Of a stretch of 64,000 nucleotides of DNA, positions 27,940 through 37,118 are shown in pieces (within the stretch, counting starts at the first letter, position 1; every line of letters begins with the position of its first letter). This DNA comes from AP-15 sp963814805 (GTDB lineage: Bacteria > Pseudomonadota > Alphaproteobacteria > ATCC43930 > CGMCC-115725), in contig CAWFER010000007.1 of assembly GCA_963814805.1 (NCBI GenBank), forward strand, positions 124,001 through 188,000, read 5' to 3'. The translations under genes and the position numbers were made by a program. Below the pieces are notes generated by a model. It saw only the letters and a list, made by a program, of their open reading frames with translations, was not told where the DNA came from and ran no database searches.

Positions 27940-29727
27940 GTGCAGCCGACCGATATCCAGGTCCCCGACTATTTTCACAAGGTGGTCGATTGCCAGTGGG
28001 CGTGCCCGGCGCACACCCCGGTGCCGGAATACATCCGCATGATCGCCGACCAGCGCTATACCGACGCGTTCATGGTCAACTGGTATTCCAATGTGTTCCC
28101 GGGCATCCTGGGGCGCACCTGCGACCGCCCGTGCGAGCCCGCCTGCCGACGTGGGCGGGTCGAGGAGCAGCCGGTGGCGATTTGCCGGCTGAAACGCGTC
28201 GCCGCCGACAACAAGGGCGACATCACCCGCTATCTGCCGGCGATCCCGCGCGAGAAAAACGGCAGGCGCATCGCCTTGGTCGGCGCCGGCCCGGCCTCGT
28301 TGACGGTCGCCCGCGATTTGTTGCCGCTCGGCTATCATTGCGTGATGTTCGACGGCGACGCCAAGGGCGGCGGCATGATGCGCACCCAGATCCCGCGCTT
28401 CCGCCTGCCCGAGCGGGTCACCGACGAGGAGGTCGGCCTGATCCTCGATTTGGGGGTCGAACCGCGCTTTGGCAAATCGGTCGGCAGCCTCAAGGCATTG
28501 CTCGCCGAGGATTGGGACGCGATCTTTGTTGGCTGCGGCGCGCCGCGCGGGCGGGATTTGGCGATCCCGGGCCGCCAGGAGGCCGCGGCCAATATCCATA
28601 TCGGCATCGACTGGCTCTCTAGCGTCTCGTTCGGCCATGTCGACCGGATCGGGCGCCGCGTCGTCGTGCTCGGCGGCGGCAACACGGCGATGGATTGCTG
28701 CCGCTCCTCGCGGCGCCTCGGCGGCGAGGAGGTCACCGTCGTCGTGCGCAGCGGCTTCGACGAGATGAAGGCCTCGCCGTGGGAAAAGGAGGACGCGACG
28801 CATGAAGGCATCCCGATCCTCAACTGGCTGGTGCCGAAGGAATTCACCCACGAGGACGGCCGGCTGACCGGGGTGCTTTTCGAAAAGGTCAAGGCCGAGT
28901 TCGACGAGCGCGGCCGGCGCAACCTGGTTCCGACCGGCGAGGCCGATACCCATATCGCCTGCGACGACGTCTTGATCGCAGTCGGCCAGGAGAACGCCTT
29001 TCCGTGGATCGAGCGCGACATCGGCATCGAATTCGACCGCTGGGGCATGCCCAAGGTCGACCCGAAGACCTTGCAGTCGAGCCTGCCCAACGTGTTTTTT
29101 GGCGGCGACGCCGCCTTTGGCCCGAAGAACATCATCTGGGCGGTGGCCCACGGCCACGATGCGGCGATCTCGATCGATAAGTTCTGCCACGGCGAGGATG
29201 TCGGCCTGCGGCCGCCGCCGGGGGTGACCCTGGTCAGCCAGAAGATGGGCATCCACGAGTGGAGCTATGACAACGACATCTCGAACGATGTGCGCTATCG
29301 GGTGCCGCTCAGGGACACCGCGGTGGCGCTGGCCGACATTCGGGTCGAGGTCGAGGTCGGCTACGACGCGAAGCTCGGCTATCTCGAGGCCGAACGGTGC
29401 CTCAATTGCGACGTGCAGACCGTGTTCACCGGGCAGCTGTGCATCGAATGCGACGCCTGTGTCGACATCTGCCCGATGGATTGCATCACCTTCACCGACA
29501 ATGGCAGCGAAGAGGAGCTGCGCGGCCGGCTGATGGCGCCCGCGCTCAACCTCGACCAGGACCTCTATATCGGCGACCGGCTCAAGACCGGGCGGATCAT
29601 GGTCAAGGACGAGGATGTCTGCCTGCATTGCGGGCTGTGCGCCGAGCGCTGCCCGACCGGCGCCTGGGACATGCGCAAATTCCTGCTCGAGGTCACCCAG
29701 GCCGGACCGGCATGCCGCGCCCATTGA
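27940..29727 (+). CDS. korC: FAD/NAD(P) oxidoreductase with ferredoxin domain (KorC-like)
   Basis: 595-residue protein. An N-terminal GltD/DPD-type iron-sulfur domain (CQWACPAHTPVPEYI; RTCDRPCEPACRRG) is followed by FAD (ALVGAGPASLTVARDL) and NAD(P) (VVLGGGNTAMDCCRSS) dinucleotide folds. The C-terminal part has two 4Fe-4S clusters (CIECDACVDICPMDC; CLHCGLCAERCPTGA). It should move electrons between ferredoxin-type centres and NAD(P). It is followed by korA and korB, which matches the three-subunit 2-oxoglutarate oxidoreductase of Azoarcus evansii, where the extra subunit couples to NADP. GTG start after GAGGAGGAG. Confidence 0.82.
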   Translation: MQPTDIQVPDYFHKVVDCQWACPAHTPVPEYIRMIADQRYTDAFMVNWYSNVFPGILGRTCDRPCEPACRRGRVEEQPVAICRLKRVAADNKGDITRYLPAIPREKNGRRIALVGAGPASLTVARDLLPLGYHCVMFDGDAKGGGMMRTQIPRFRLPERVTDEEVGLILDLGVEPRFGKSVGSLKALLAEDWDAIFVGCGAPRGRDLAIPGRQEAAANIHIGIDWLSSVSFGHVDRIGRRVVVLGGGNTAMDCCRSSRRLGGEEVTVVVRSGFDEMKASPWEKEDATHEGIPILNWLVPKEFTHEDGRLTGVLFEKVKAEFDERGRRNLVPTGEADTHIACDDVLIAVGQENAFPWIERDIGIEFDRWGMPKVDPKTLQSSLPNVFFGGDAAFGPKNIIWAVAHGHDAAISIDKFCHGEDVGLRPPPGVTLVSQKMGIHEWSYDNDISNDVRYRVPLRDTAVALADIRVEVEVGYDAKLGYLEAERCLNCDVQTVFTGQLCIECDACVDICPMDCITFTDNGSEEELRGRLMAPALNLDQDLYIGDRLKTGRIMVKDEDVCLHCGLCAERCPTGAWDMRKFLLEVTQAGPACRAH

Positions 29728-29849
29728 AAAGTTACGCTGCAACGCTGAGGACGCAATGGATGCGCGACGGTCGCGAATGGGCAACAGAGATGGCGCTCGG
29801 AGCGTGACCATCGCGAGCCTTGCGCCAAAGCTTATTCCAGAGGCCTAAA

Positions 29850-31703
29850 GTGGACGGATCGAGCCGGCAAAGCATCGAAAGCGTTAACGACTTCGTCGTC
29901 AAATTCGCCAACGTCAACGGGTCGGGCTCGGCCAGCGCCAACGCGCTGTTCGCCAAGTCGATCCTGCGCATGGGCATACCGGCGAGCTCGCGCAACATCT
30001 TCCCGTCGAACATCCAGGGGTTGCCGACCTGGTTTGAGGTCCGGATCAGCGACAAAGGCCATCTCGGCCGCCGCGGCGGCGTCGACATGATGGTGGCGAT
30101 GAACCCGCAGACCTGGGACGAGGACATCGCCGAGATCGAACCCGGCGGCTATCTGTTTTATGACGCGACCAAGCCGTTGCCGCCATCGAAATTCCGCGAC
30201 GATATTACCGTCATCGGGGCGCCGCTGACCGCGATCTCCAACCGCGAATACAACGACGCGCGCCAGCGCCAGCTGTTCAAGAACATCATCTATCTCGGCG
30301 CATTGTCGGCGCTCTTGGATATGGACGCGACGGCGATCGAACAGCTGATCGCCGAGCAGTTCCGCGGCAAGGACACGCTGATCAGGCCCAATCTGCGCGC
30401 CCTCAATCTCGGCCGCGACTGGGCCTTGGGCGAGCAGGAATGCCCGATCGGGTTGCGTCTCGAGCGCGCCGACCAGGTCGGGGAGCGCATCTCGATCAAC
30501 GGCAACAATGCCGCCGCCCTCGGCTGCGTCTATGGCGGAGCGACGGTCGCGGCGTGGTATCCGATCACCCCCTCCTCCTCGCTCGCCGAGGCGTTCGCCA
30601 ACCATTGCCGGCGCTACCGGATCGACCCCGAGACCAAGAAAAAGCGCTATGCGATCATCCAGGCCGAGGACGAACTGGCCTCGATCGGCATGGTCGTCGG
30701 CGCCGCCTGGAACGGGGCGCGGGCGTTCACCGCGACCTCCGGCCCCGGCATCTCGTTGATGCAGGAATTTATCGGGCTGGCCTATTTCGCCGAGATCCCG
30801 GCGGTGATTTTCGACGTGCAGCGCGGCAGCCCGTCAACCGGCATGCCGACCCGCACCCAGCAAGCCGACATCCTCGTTTGCGCCCACGCTTCGCATGGCG
30901 ACACCAAGCACGTGCTGCTGTTCCCCGAAGACCCGCATGAGGCCTTCGCCTTTGCCGCCGAGGCGTTCGACCTAGCCGATCGGTTGCAGACCCCGGTCTT
31001 CGTCATGCTCGATCTCGATATTGGCATGAACGACTGGCTGGTCGAGCCATTGGCCTGGGACGAGAATCGGCAATTCGACCGCGGCAAGGTGATGACCGCC
31101 GAAGAGCTCGAAGCCGGGGTCGAATTCGGCCGCTATCTTGACGTCGACGGCGACGGCATTCCCTATCGCACCCTGCCCGGGACCCACCCGACCCGCGGCG
31201 CCTTTTTCACCCGCGGCACCACCAAGGACCGCTACGCGCGCTATTCCGAAGAGGGCCCGGACTATGTCGACAACATGCAGCGGCTGTTGCACAAATTCGC
31301 CACCGCCAAGCGCCTGGTGCCGGCCCCGGTCAAGCGCATGGCGGCCGAGCCGACGCGGTTTGGCGCGATCTATTTCGGCTCGACCGCACCGGCCATGACC
31401 GAGGCGCTCGAAGCGCTCGAGGAGCGCGGCGTCCACCTCGACACGATGCGGGTGCGCGCCTACCCGTTCCACGATGACGTGCTCGATTTTGTCGCCGCCC
31501 ACGACCGCATCTTCCTGGTCGAGCAGAACCGCGACGCGCAATTACGCAGCCTGTTGATCAACGACGGCGATATCGACCCGGCCCGTCTCGTTCCGATCCT
31601 GCACTATGACGGCACCCCGATAACCGCGCGCTTTATCGTCAAGGCGATCGCCAACATGCTCGACATCGTCACCCTCGCCCCGCTCAAGAAGGCCCTGCCG
31701 TAG
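29850..31703 (+). CDS. korA: 2-oxoacid:ferredoxin oxidoreductase, fused gamma-alpha subunit
   Basis: 617-residue subunit. Residues 1-190 form the gamma domain (NGSGSASANALFAKSILRMG; FEVRISDKGHLGRRGG). Residues from about 210 form the alpha domain (GNNAAALGCVYGGATVAAWY, PITPSSSLAEAF; IIQAEDELASIGMVVGAAWN). Together with KorB it oxidatively decarboxylates a 2-oxoacid, most likely 2-oxoglutarate, giving acyl-CoA and reduced ferredoxin. The GTG at 29850 is preferred (AGAGG upstream); other starts are possible. A 122-bp gap separates it from korC and 118 bp from korB; all three are codirectional. Confidence 0.85.
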   Translation: MDGSSRQSIESVNDFVVKFANVNGSGSASANALFAKSILRMGIPASSRNIFPSNIQGLPTWFEVRISDKGHLGRRGGVDMMVAMNPQTWDEDIAEIEPGGYLFYDATKPLPPSKFRDDITVIGAPLTAISNREYNDARQRQLFKNIIYLGALSALLDMDATAIEQLIAEQFRGKDTLIRPNLRALNLGRDWALGEQECPIGLRLERADQVGERISINGNNAAALGCVYGGATVAAWYPITPSSSLAEAFANHCRRYRIDPETKKKRYAIIQAEDELASIGMVVGAAWNGARAFTATSGPGISLMQEFIGLAYFAEIPAVIFDVQRGSPSTGMPTRTQQADILVCAHASHGDTKHVLLFPEDPHEAFAFAAEAFDLADRLQTPVFVMLDLDIGMNDWLVEPLAWDENRQFDRGKVMTAEELEAGVEFGRYLDVDGDGIPYRTLPGTHPTRGAFFTRGTTKDRYARYSEEGPDYVDNMQRLLHKFATAKRLVPAPVKRMAAEPTRFGAIYFGSTAPAMTEALEALEERGVHLDTMRVRAYPFHDDVLDFVAAHDRIFLVEQNRDAQLRSLLINDGDIDPARLVPILHYDGTPITARFIVKAIANMLDIVTLAPLKKALP

Positions 31704-31821
31704 ATGTCTCGCGATTGCCTTTCCGTCTCTCCGCTCCTCGCAATGACATCGCCCGTCATTCCGAGCGAAGCGAAGCAATCTCGCGGCATCGTTCGCGTCG
31801 ATATTTCCCCGTGAGGTCCGC
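31704..31821. repeat. Palindromic GTCATT...GAGCGAAGC-type intergenic element
   Basis: The spacer between korA and korB contains GCTCCTCGCAATGAC (31732-31746) and, in opposite sense, GTCATTCCGAGCGAAGC (31755-31771), followed by GAAGCAATCTCGC. This composition is that of small palindromic repeats spread through many alphaproteobacterial genomes. Here it lies inside an operon and may form an RNA hairpin. Family membership is from recall; only one copy is in this window. Confidence 0.5.
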
Positions 31822-32877
31822 ATGACCTACATTGCCAAACCACGTTTGCGCCACCCGAAGCTGCCGACCAACGCCCTCGGCTACACCCATCGCGACTACG
31901 AGGGCGCGGTCTCGACCTTGTGCGCCGGCTGCGGCCATGATTCGATCAGCGCCGCGATCATCCAGGCCTGTTTCGAGCTGAGCCTGGCGCCGCACCGCAT
32001 CGCCAAGCTCTCCGGCATCGGCTGCTCGTCGAAGACGCCGACCTATTTTCTCGGCAAGTCGCACGGCTTCAACAGCGTGCACGGGCGGATGCCCTCGGTC
32101 CTGACCGGGGCCAACCTCGCCAACCGCGACCTGATATATCTCGGCATCTCGGGCGACGGCGATTCGGCTTCGATCGGGCTCGGCCAGTTCGCACACTGCC
32201 TGCGCCGCGCCGTCGACATGGTCTATATCGTCGAAAACAACGGCGTCTACGGGCTGACCAAGGGCCAGTTTTCGGCCACCGCCGACAAGGGTTCGAAGGC
32301 GCGACGCGGCGCGGTCAACACCGATTCGCCGATCGACCTGGTGGCGCTCGCATTGCAGCTCGGCGCGTCCTTCGTCGGCCGCAGCTTTTCCGGCGACAAG
32401 GCGCAGCTGGTGCCGCTGATCAAGGCGGCGATCGAACACCGGGGGGCGGCGTTCATCGACGTGATCTCGCCGTGCGTCGCCTTCAACAACAACCCCGAAT
32501 CGACCAAGAGCTTCGATTATGTCCGCGCTCATAACGAGGCGGTCAACCGCTTGGACATGATCCTCGAGCGCGACGAGATCACCGCCGATTACGCGCCGGG
32601 TACGGTCGAGACCGTAGTTCAGCACGACGGCTCAGTGCTGCGGTTGCGCAAGCTCGCGGTCGACTACGATCCCTATGACCGGATCTCGGCCCTGACCTAT
32701 CTGCAGCAGCGGCACGCGTTGGGCGAAGTGGTGACCGGGCTCCTGTTCGTCGAGCCCGATTCGGGCGACATGCACGAATTGCTCGACACCGTCGAGGCGC
32801 CGCTGAACGGCCTCGGCGAAGCCGAGCTGTGCCCCGGCCCCGCCGCCCTCGCCAAGTTCAACGCCGCCCACCGGTAG
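31822..32877 (+). CDS. korB: 2-oxoacid:ferredoxin oxidoreductase, beta subunit
   Basis: 351-residue thiamine-diphosphate-binding subunit. Key regions are CAGCGHDSISAAII near residue 32, SGIGCSSKTPTYF near 67, the TPP/Mg motif SGDGDSASIGLGQFAHCLRR near 112 and VENNGVYGLTKGQFS near 140. It pairs with KorA and, by position, KorC. The C-terminal region (from about 240) is longer than in the smallest KorB proteins. Start ATG is preceded by GAGGT. Confidence 0.88.
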   Translation: MTYIAKPRLRHPKLPTNALGYTHRDYEGAVSTLCAGCGHDSISAAIIQACFELSLAPHRIAKLSGIGCSSKTPTYFLGKSHGFNSVHGRMPSVLTGANLANRDLIYLGISGDGDSASIGLGQFAHCLRRAVDMVYIVENNGVYGLTKGQFSATADKGSKARRGAVNTDSPIDLVALALQLGASFVGRSFSGDKAQLVPLIKAAIEHRGAAFIDVISPCVAFNNNPESTKSFDYVRAHNEAVNRLDMILERDEITADYAPGTVETVVQHDGSVLRLRKLAVDYDPYDRISALTYLQQRHALGEVVTGLLFVEPDSGDMHELLDTVEAPLNGLGEAELCPGPAALAKFNAAHR

Positions 32878-33123
32878 CGCCTGCGCCCCCAGCCCGCGCC
32901 GCTAGCGGGCAAACCCGCGCGGGACTTCGACCGCCGACACGGCAGCGGCGTGAACGGCAGCGGCGGCGATGCGGCTGGCGGCGCTGGGCGGCCGCTAGGC
33001 CCGCTTCTCGTTCGGCCGCGCGGCGGACAAACTCCGCGCGCCGAGCCCCCGACCGGAACCCATCGTCCGCCTTCGCGGGCGGTCGGTTGCGGGCGGTCCG
33101 CCCACGCGCGAACCGGGGCTCGG

Positions 33124-35373
33124 CTATTCGGCCGCCGAGCGGGTCAGGGTTAGCGCCTGCTGGGCGATGGCCGCGGTCGAGGCGTCGCCCTCGCCGGCGA
33201 GCTGAACGGTCGGGTAGGCGAATTTGATGCCGTTGGCGTCAAACGCCTTTTTAATCATCGCCAGAGCCTGGCGCCGGATCACGAAATTCTCGCCCGGAAG
33301 GGTCATCATCTTCATCCGGATCTGGACCGCGTAATCGCCAAAGGCGTCGACCCCCTGCATCTTCAGCGGTTCGAGGATCAGCGGCGCGTATTCGGGGATC
33401 TTGGCGAGGTCAAGACCGATCTGCTTGATCAGCTTTCTCGCCTTGTCGATATCGCTGTCATAGGTGATGCCGACCGTCAGCTTGTCGATGACCCAGTCGC
33501 GGCTCATGTTCTCGACCGCGCCCAGGAGCCCGAACGGCACCGTGTAGATCGGGCCGCGCTGATGGCGCAATTTGACCGAGCGGATGCTGAAGCCCTCGAC
33601 CGTGCCCTTGTAATTGCCGCTCTGGATGTATTCCCCGATCCGGAAGGCGTCGTCGACCAGGTAGAACATGCCGGCGATGATGTCGCGCACAAAGGTCTGC
33701 GCGCCAAACCCGATCGCCACCCCGACGACGCTCAAACCGGCGATCAGCGGGCCGATTTCGACCCCGAGCGCGGCCAGCGCCATCATCGCCGCGACCACGA
33801 CCACGACGACGAACAGGATGTTGCGAAAGATCGGCAACAGGGTGCGCAGCCGCGCCCGCCGCCGCGCTTCGTCGGTGTTCGGCCGGCTGAGATCGGCGCT
33901 TTCGGCGAGCTTGCAATCGATCGCCGCCTTGGCGACGTGCCAGATAAAGTCGGCAATGAGGGCAATCGCGACCGCGCTCAGCACACCGTGCGCGACGCGG
34001 GTCGCCGTCGTGCCTCGTGCGGCGAGCATCTCGAGATCGATGCCCCACCCCCAGGCGAGCAGCGCCAGGGCGCCGATGATCAGCGCCACGCGCAGGCCGC
34101 GCTCGAGAAAGACCGTGGTCAGGGTCGGCATGCCGGCAATTTCGGCGGTGCCGGGCGGCCGCAGCAGGTGCTCGACGGCGCGGCGGGTCAGCCGGTCGAC
34201 GAGCGGCAAGACGATCAGGACCGCGAGCAGCCAGAAGGCCGGCATCGCGGCCGCCACCCGCAGCGACCACAGCAGCACCAGACCGGCGGTCAACAGCACG
34301 TTGACTTTGATGCGGCTCAAGTGGCGGCTCTCGCGCCCGCCCTCCGCTGAGGGCGCCTCGGCTGCCGGTCCATCGCCGCTGGCGGCGGGGCGGCGCCACA
34401 GCGCCTCCATCAAGATCGCCAAGGTGCCGAGGCCGAACCCATAGCCGACCAGATCGCGGCCGATCGGCGAGATGCCGACGACTCCGAGCAACTCGCGGGT
34501 GACCAGCCCGAACACCAGCCAGCCGACAACCAGGCGCAGCCGCAGATACCAATACCGCGCCGCCGGCGAGGGCATCGGGATCACGCGAAAGCGCTCGGTG
34601 TCGGGCGCCAGCAAAAACCGGCCGAGCACGGCGGCCATGCGGATCGCGAGAAAGACGATCAGATAGCCGAACAAAATTTCGCGCAGCAGCGGCGGCCAAT
34701 GAAACGCCAGAAAGGCGCCGATGCTGCCGAGGGCAAAGGCGGCGACCAGGCCGAAGGCAAAGGCCGCGCGCTCGGCCACCAGACGCGCGCGTTCGCCCGC
34801 GGTTTCGACCGGATGCTGGTCGAGATGGCGGCGGATCCGCCCTGTCGCCCGGCGAAACAGCGCCTCGACGCCGAACCCCAAGGCAACGAAGCCGCCCAGC
34901 AGCAGCAGGATGCGTCCGGGCCGACGGCCCTCCATGCCGTGCCGGAACATATCGGCAGCGTGCGCAAACTGCGCCGGCAGGCCAGGCGCCGCGGCGCTCA
35001 TCGCGACCAGGTGGCTGCGCACGGCGGCCACCCGGCCGGACATGAAGTCCGGCGCGTTAAGCTTGGCCGCGACTGCCGGGGCGGCAACCGCCGGGTGTTG
35101 TTGGGCCAGCCAAGCCTGCACCTTCGGATCGGCCAACAGGTAGAGCAATTCATGAATTTGCGGCGGCGTCGCCGCTGTCGCCATCGGCGCGGCCGCCTTG
35201 GCGATGGTCGCCCCACTCGCCGCGCCGGCAATCGTCAGCGCCGCGAGTGCGATCAGTCCCGCCGTGAGGCAGACCCGAACTCTGCCTGAAGCAACCCGAT
35301 GGCCGAAGCAAGCCCGATGGCGGTTCTCCCCGTTAATCGGCCGGCGCGCCGCGCGCCACCTTGCGGCCGACAA
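33124..35373 (-). CDS. MscS-family mechanosensitive ion channel
   Basis: 749-residue inner-membrane protein. After a possible export signal (hydrophobic stretch about residues 35-60) and a periplasmic region there are many membrane helices. The conserved MscS core then begins at about residue 535: LSVVGVAIGFGAQTFVRDII, then FYLVDDAFRIGEYIQSGNYK, VEGFSIRSVKLRHQRG and the C-terminal cytosolic domain. It would release solutes on hypo-osmotic shock. The 5' end overlaps the ABM gene by 41 nt; no better start is seen before an internal ATG near residue 64, so the true start is uncertain. Confidence 0.85.
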   Translation of the reverse strand: MSAARWRAARRPINGENRHRACFGHRVASGRVRVCLTAGLIALAALTIAGAASGATIAKAAAPMATAATPPQIHELLYLLADPKVQAWLAQQHPAVAAPAVAAKLNAPDFMSGRVAAVRSHLVAMSAAAPGLPAQFAHAADMFRHGMEGRRPGRILLLLGGFVALGFGVEALFRRATGRIRRHLDQHPVETAGERARLVAERAAFAFGLVAAFALGSIGAFLAFHWPPLLREILFGYLIVFLAIRMAAVLGRFLLAPDTERFRVIPMPSPAARYWYLRLRLVVGWLVFGLVTRELLGVVGISPIGRDLVGYGFGLGTLAILMEALWRRPAASGDGPAAEAPSAEGGRESRHLSRIKVNVLLTAGLVLLWSLRVAAAMPAFWLLAVLIVLPLVDRLTRRAVEHLLRPPGTAEIAGMPTLTTVFLERGLRVALIIGALALLAWGWGIDLEMLAARGTTATRVAHGVLSAVAIALIADFIWHVAKAAIDCKLAESADLSRPNTDEARRRARLRTLLPIFRNILFVVVVVVAAMMALAALGVEIGPLIAGLSVVGVAIGFGAQTFVRDIIAGMFYLVDDAFRIGEYIQSGNYKGTVEGFSIRSVKLRHQRGPIYTVPFGLLGAVENMSRDWVIDKLTVGITYDSDIDKARKLIKQIGLDLAKIPEYAPLILEPLKMQGVDAFGDYAVQIRMKMMTLPGENFVIRRQALAMIKKAFDANGIKFAYPTVQLAGEGDASTAAIAQQALTLTRSAAE

Positions 35374-35614
35374 TCCAGTCCTTGTAGGCCTCGCCCGGCA
35401 TCGGCCCCTTGGCGTGCGCGTCGAGCGCCGCCTGATCGCGCCACTTTTCGATCAGCAGCACGTGCCGCTCGTCGTCCTTTGGCAGCATCAGGTCGAATTG
35501 CATGCAGCCATCGTCGCGACGCGAGCGCTGCGCGTGGCTGCGCATCAGATCGAGGAACTGGGAGCGGAATTCCAGCTTGACCTCGAAATCGACGACGATC
35601 ATGACCTGGGTCAT
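35333..35614 (-). CDS. Single-domain antibiotic biosynthesis monooxygenase (ABM) protein
   Basis: 93-residue ferredoxin-fold protein: MIVVDFEVKLEFRSQFLDLM, QFDLMLPKDDERHVLLIEKW and a C-terminal segment around EAYKDWIVGRK. The Phe/Trp core and length are typical of YgiN-like ABM proteins, thought to act on quinones or as small oxygenases. The start at 35614 is selected for GAAGGGA at 7-8 nt distance. Its end overlaps the start of the MscS frame. Confidence 0.8.
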   Translation of the reverse strand: MTQVMIVVDFEVKLEFRSQFLDLMRSHAQRSRRDDGCMQFDLMLPKDDERHVLLIEKWRDQAALDAHAKGPMPGEAYKDWIVGRKVARGAPAD

Positions 35615-35703
35615 CGGCGTTCCCTTCGCGCATGGTTTCGGAGCATCATCGGTCATCGCCCGGCGCCGAGGCAAGCGCTGGCTTTCGATGGGGAGATCCG
35701 AGG

Positions 35704-37116
35704 ATGGCATACGACGCCTTGCGCACAATATTGCCGATCGCCGGCTGGCCCGAGGAGCGGGCCCGCGCGGTCGAGATCACCGGGGGCGCCGACCCGGTAT
35801 TGCCGACCCCGTTCCGCATCGGCGCCGCTGGGGCGGCGGCGTTGGCCGCGACCGGGCTCGCCGCCGCCGATCTGTGGGAGTTGCGCACCGGGCGCCGCCA
35901 GGAGGTAGCGGTCGACCTGCGCCAGGCGGTGGCCTCGTTGCGCAGCGGGCATTACATGCAAATCAATGGGGCCGCCATTTCGACCGAGCGCAACCCGGTG
36001 ATGGGCGTCTACCCGGCCAAGGAAGGCCGGTGGAGCTATATCCACGCCAATTTCCCCAACCACCGCGCCGCCGCGATGCAGGTGCTGGGCGTGCCCGAAG
36101 AGCGCGAGGCGGTGCGCCAGGCGGTCGCTAAATGGGACGCGCTCGAACTGGAAGAGGCGATCCTCGCCGCCAAGGGCGCCGGCGGCATGGTGCGCAGCAT
36201 GGCCGAATGGGCCAAGCATCCGCAGGCGGCGGCGATCGCCTCGCTGCCGCTGATGGAGATCGTCAAGATCGGCGACAGCGCGCCCGAGCCGTTGCCCGAG
36301 GCCGAGCGGCCATTGTCGGGGATCCGCGTCCTCGACCTGACCCGGGTTTTGGCCGGCCCGACCTCGGCCCGCACCTTGGCCGAGCACGGCGCCGAGGTGA
36401 TGAAGATCACCGCGCCCCACCTGCCCAATATCGGCTACCAGGAATACGACACCGGCCACGGCAAATTGCAGGCGCATCTCGATCTGCGCCAGCAGCAGGA
36501 TCTCGACACCCTGCGCGGGCTGGTCCGTGAGGCCGACGTATTCACCCAGGGCTACCGGCCGGGCACGCTCGGCAATCGCGGGCTGTCGCCCGAGGAATTG
36601 TCGCGGCTGCGGCCGGGCCTCGTCTATGTGTCGATGTGCGCATTCAGCCATGTCGGCCCCTGGGCGTCGCGCCGCGGCTTTGACACCGTGGTGCAGACCG
36701 TGAGCGGGATCACCACCCGCCAGGGCGAGCTGTTCCCCGGCGCCAACCCCGGCCCGCAGTTCTACCCGGTTTCCGCTATCGATTACTTAACGGGCTACCT
36801 GATGGCGTTCGGCGCGATGGTGGCTTTGGCCCGGCGGGCGCGCGAGGGCGGCAGCTGGCTGGTGCGCATCTCACTGGCGCAGACCGGCAAGTGGCTGGTC
36901 GATCGCGGCCAGGCGCCGGAAATGGCGCTCAAAGAGGTCGACAAGGAACTCTATCCGGCCGAGATCGCGCGCTGGTCGATCGAGAGCGACACGCCGGTGG
37001 GCCGGCTGCGCCACCTGGGGCCGACCGTGCGCCTCTCCGAGACCGCACCCTATTGGGCCCGCCCCACGGCCCCGCTTGGCTATCACCAGCCGGTGTGGCC
37101 GGCCCGCGCCGCCTGA
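35704..37116 (+). CDS. CaiB/BaiF family III CoA-transferase
   Basis: 470-residue family III CoA-transferase. The conserved N-terminal half of the family is seen in the second part of the protein: PLSGIRVLDLTRVLAGPTSA (about residue 205), EVMKITAPHLPN, QAHLDLRQQQDLDTL and VYVSMCAFSHVGPWASRRGF. The first 200 residues form an extra, degenerate related region, so the protein is longer than the 400-residue norm. It would transfer CoA between acyl groups in catabolism. ATG is preceded by GATCCGAGG. The stop is 2 nt before the next gene's GTG. Confidence 0.85.
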   Translation: MAYDALRTILPIAGWPEERARAVEITGGADPVLPTPFRIGAAGAAALAATGLAAADLWELRTGRRQEVAVDLRQAVASLRSGHYMQINGAAISTERNPVMGVYPAKEGRWSYIHANFPNHRAAAMQVLGVPEEREAVRQAVAKWDALELEEAILAAKGAGGMVRSMAEWAKHPQAAAIASLPLMEIVKIGDSAPEPLPEAERPLSGIRVLDLTRVLAGPTSARTLAEHGAEVMKITAPHLPNIGYQEYDTGHGKLQAHLDLRQQQDLDTLRGLVREADVFTQGYRPGTLGNRGLSPEELSRLRPGLVYVSMCAFSHVGPWASRRGFDTVVQTVSGITTRQGELFPGANPGPQFYPVSAIDYLTGYLMAFGAMVALARRAREGGSWLVRISLAQTGKWLVDRGQAPEMALKEVDKELYPAEIARWSIESDTPVGRLRHLGPTVRLSETAPYWARPTAPLGYHQPVWPARAA

Positions 37117-37118
37117 GG

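Noticed and set aside
27937..29811. 624-codon minus-strand open frame
   Set aside because: Shadow of korC; no recognisable domain, whereas the opposite frame has flavin, NAD and ferredoxin motifs.
31704..31821. CRISPR-like or attenuator structure between korA and korB
   Set aside because: Only one palindromic unit is present, without regular spacers or a U-run, so it is reported as a dispersed palindromic repeat only.
32878..33123. Possible terminators between korB and the mscS gene
   Set aside because: The 246-bp convergent spacer is very GC-rich with several inverted repeats, but none is followed by a T-run, so no terminator is claimed.
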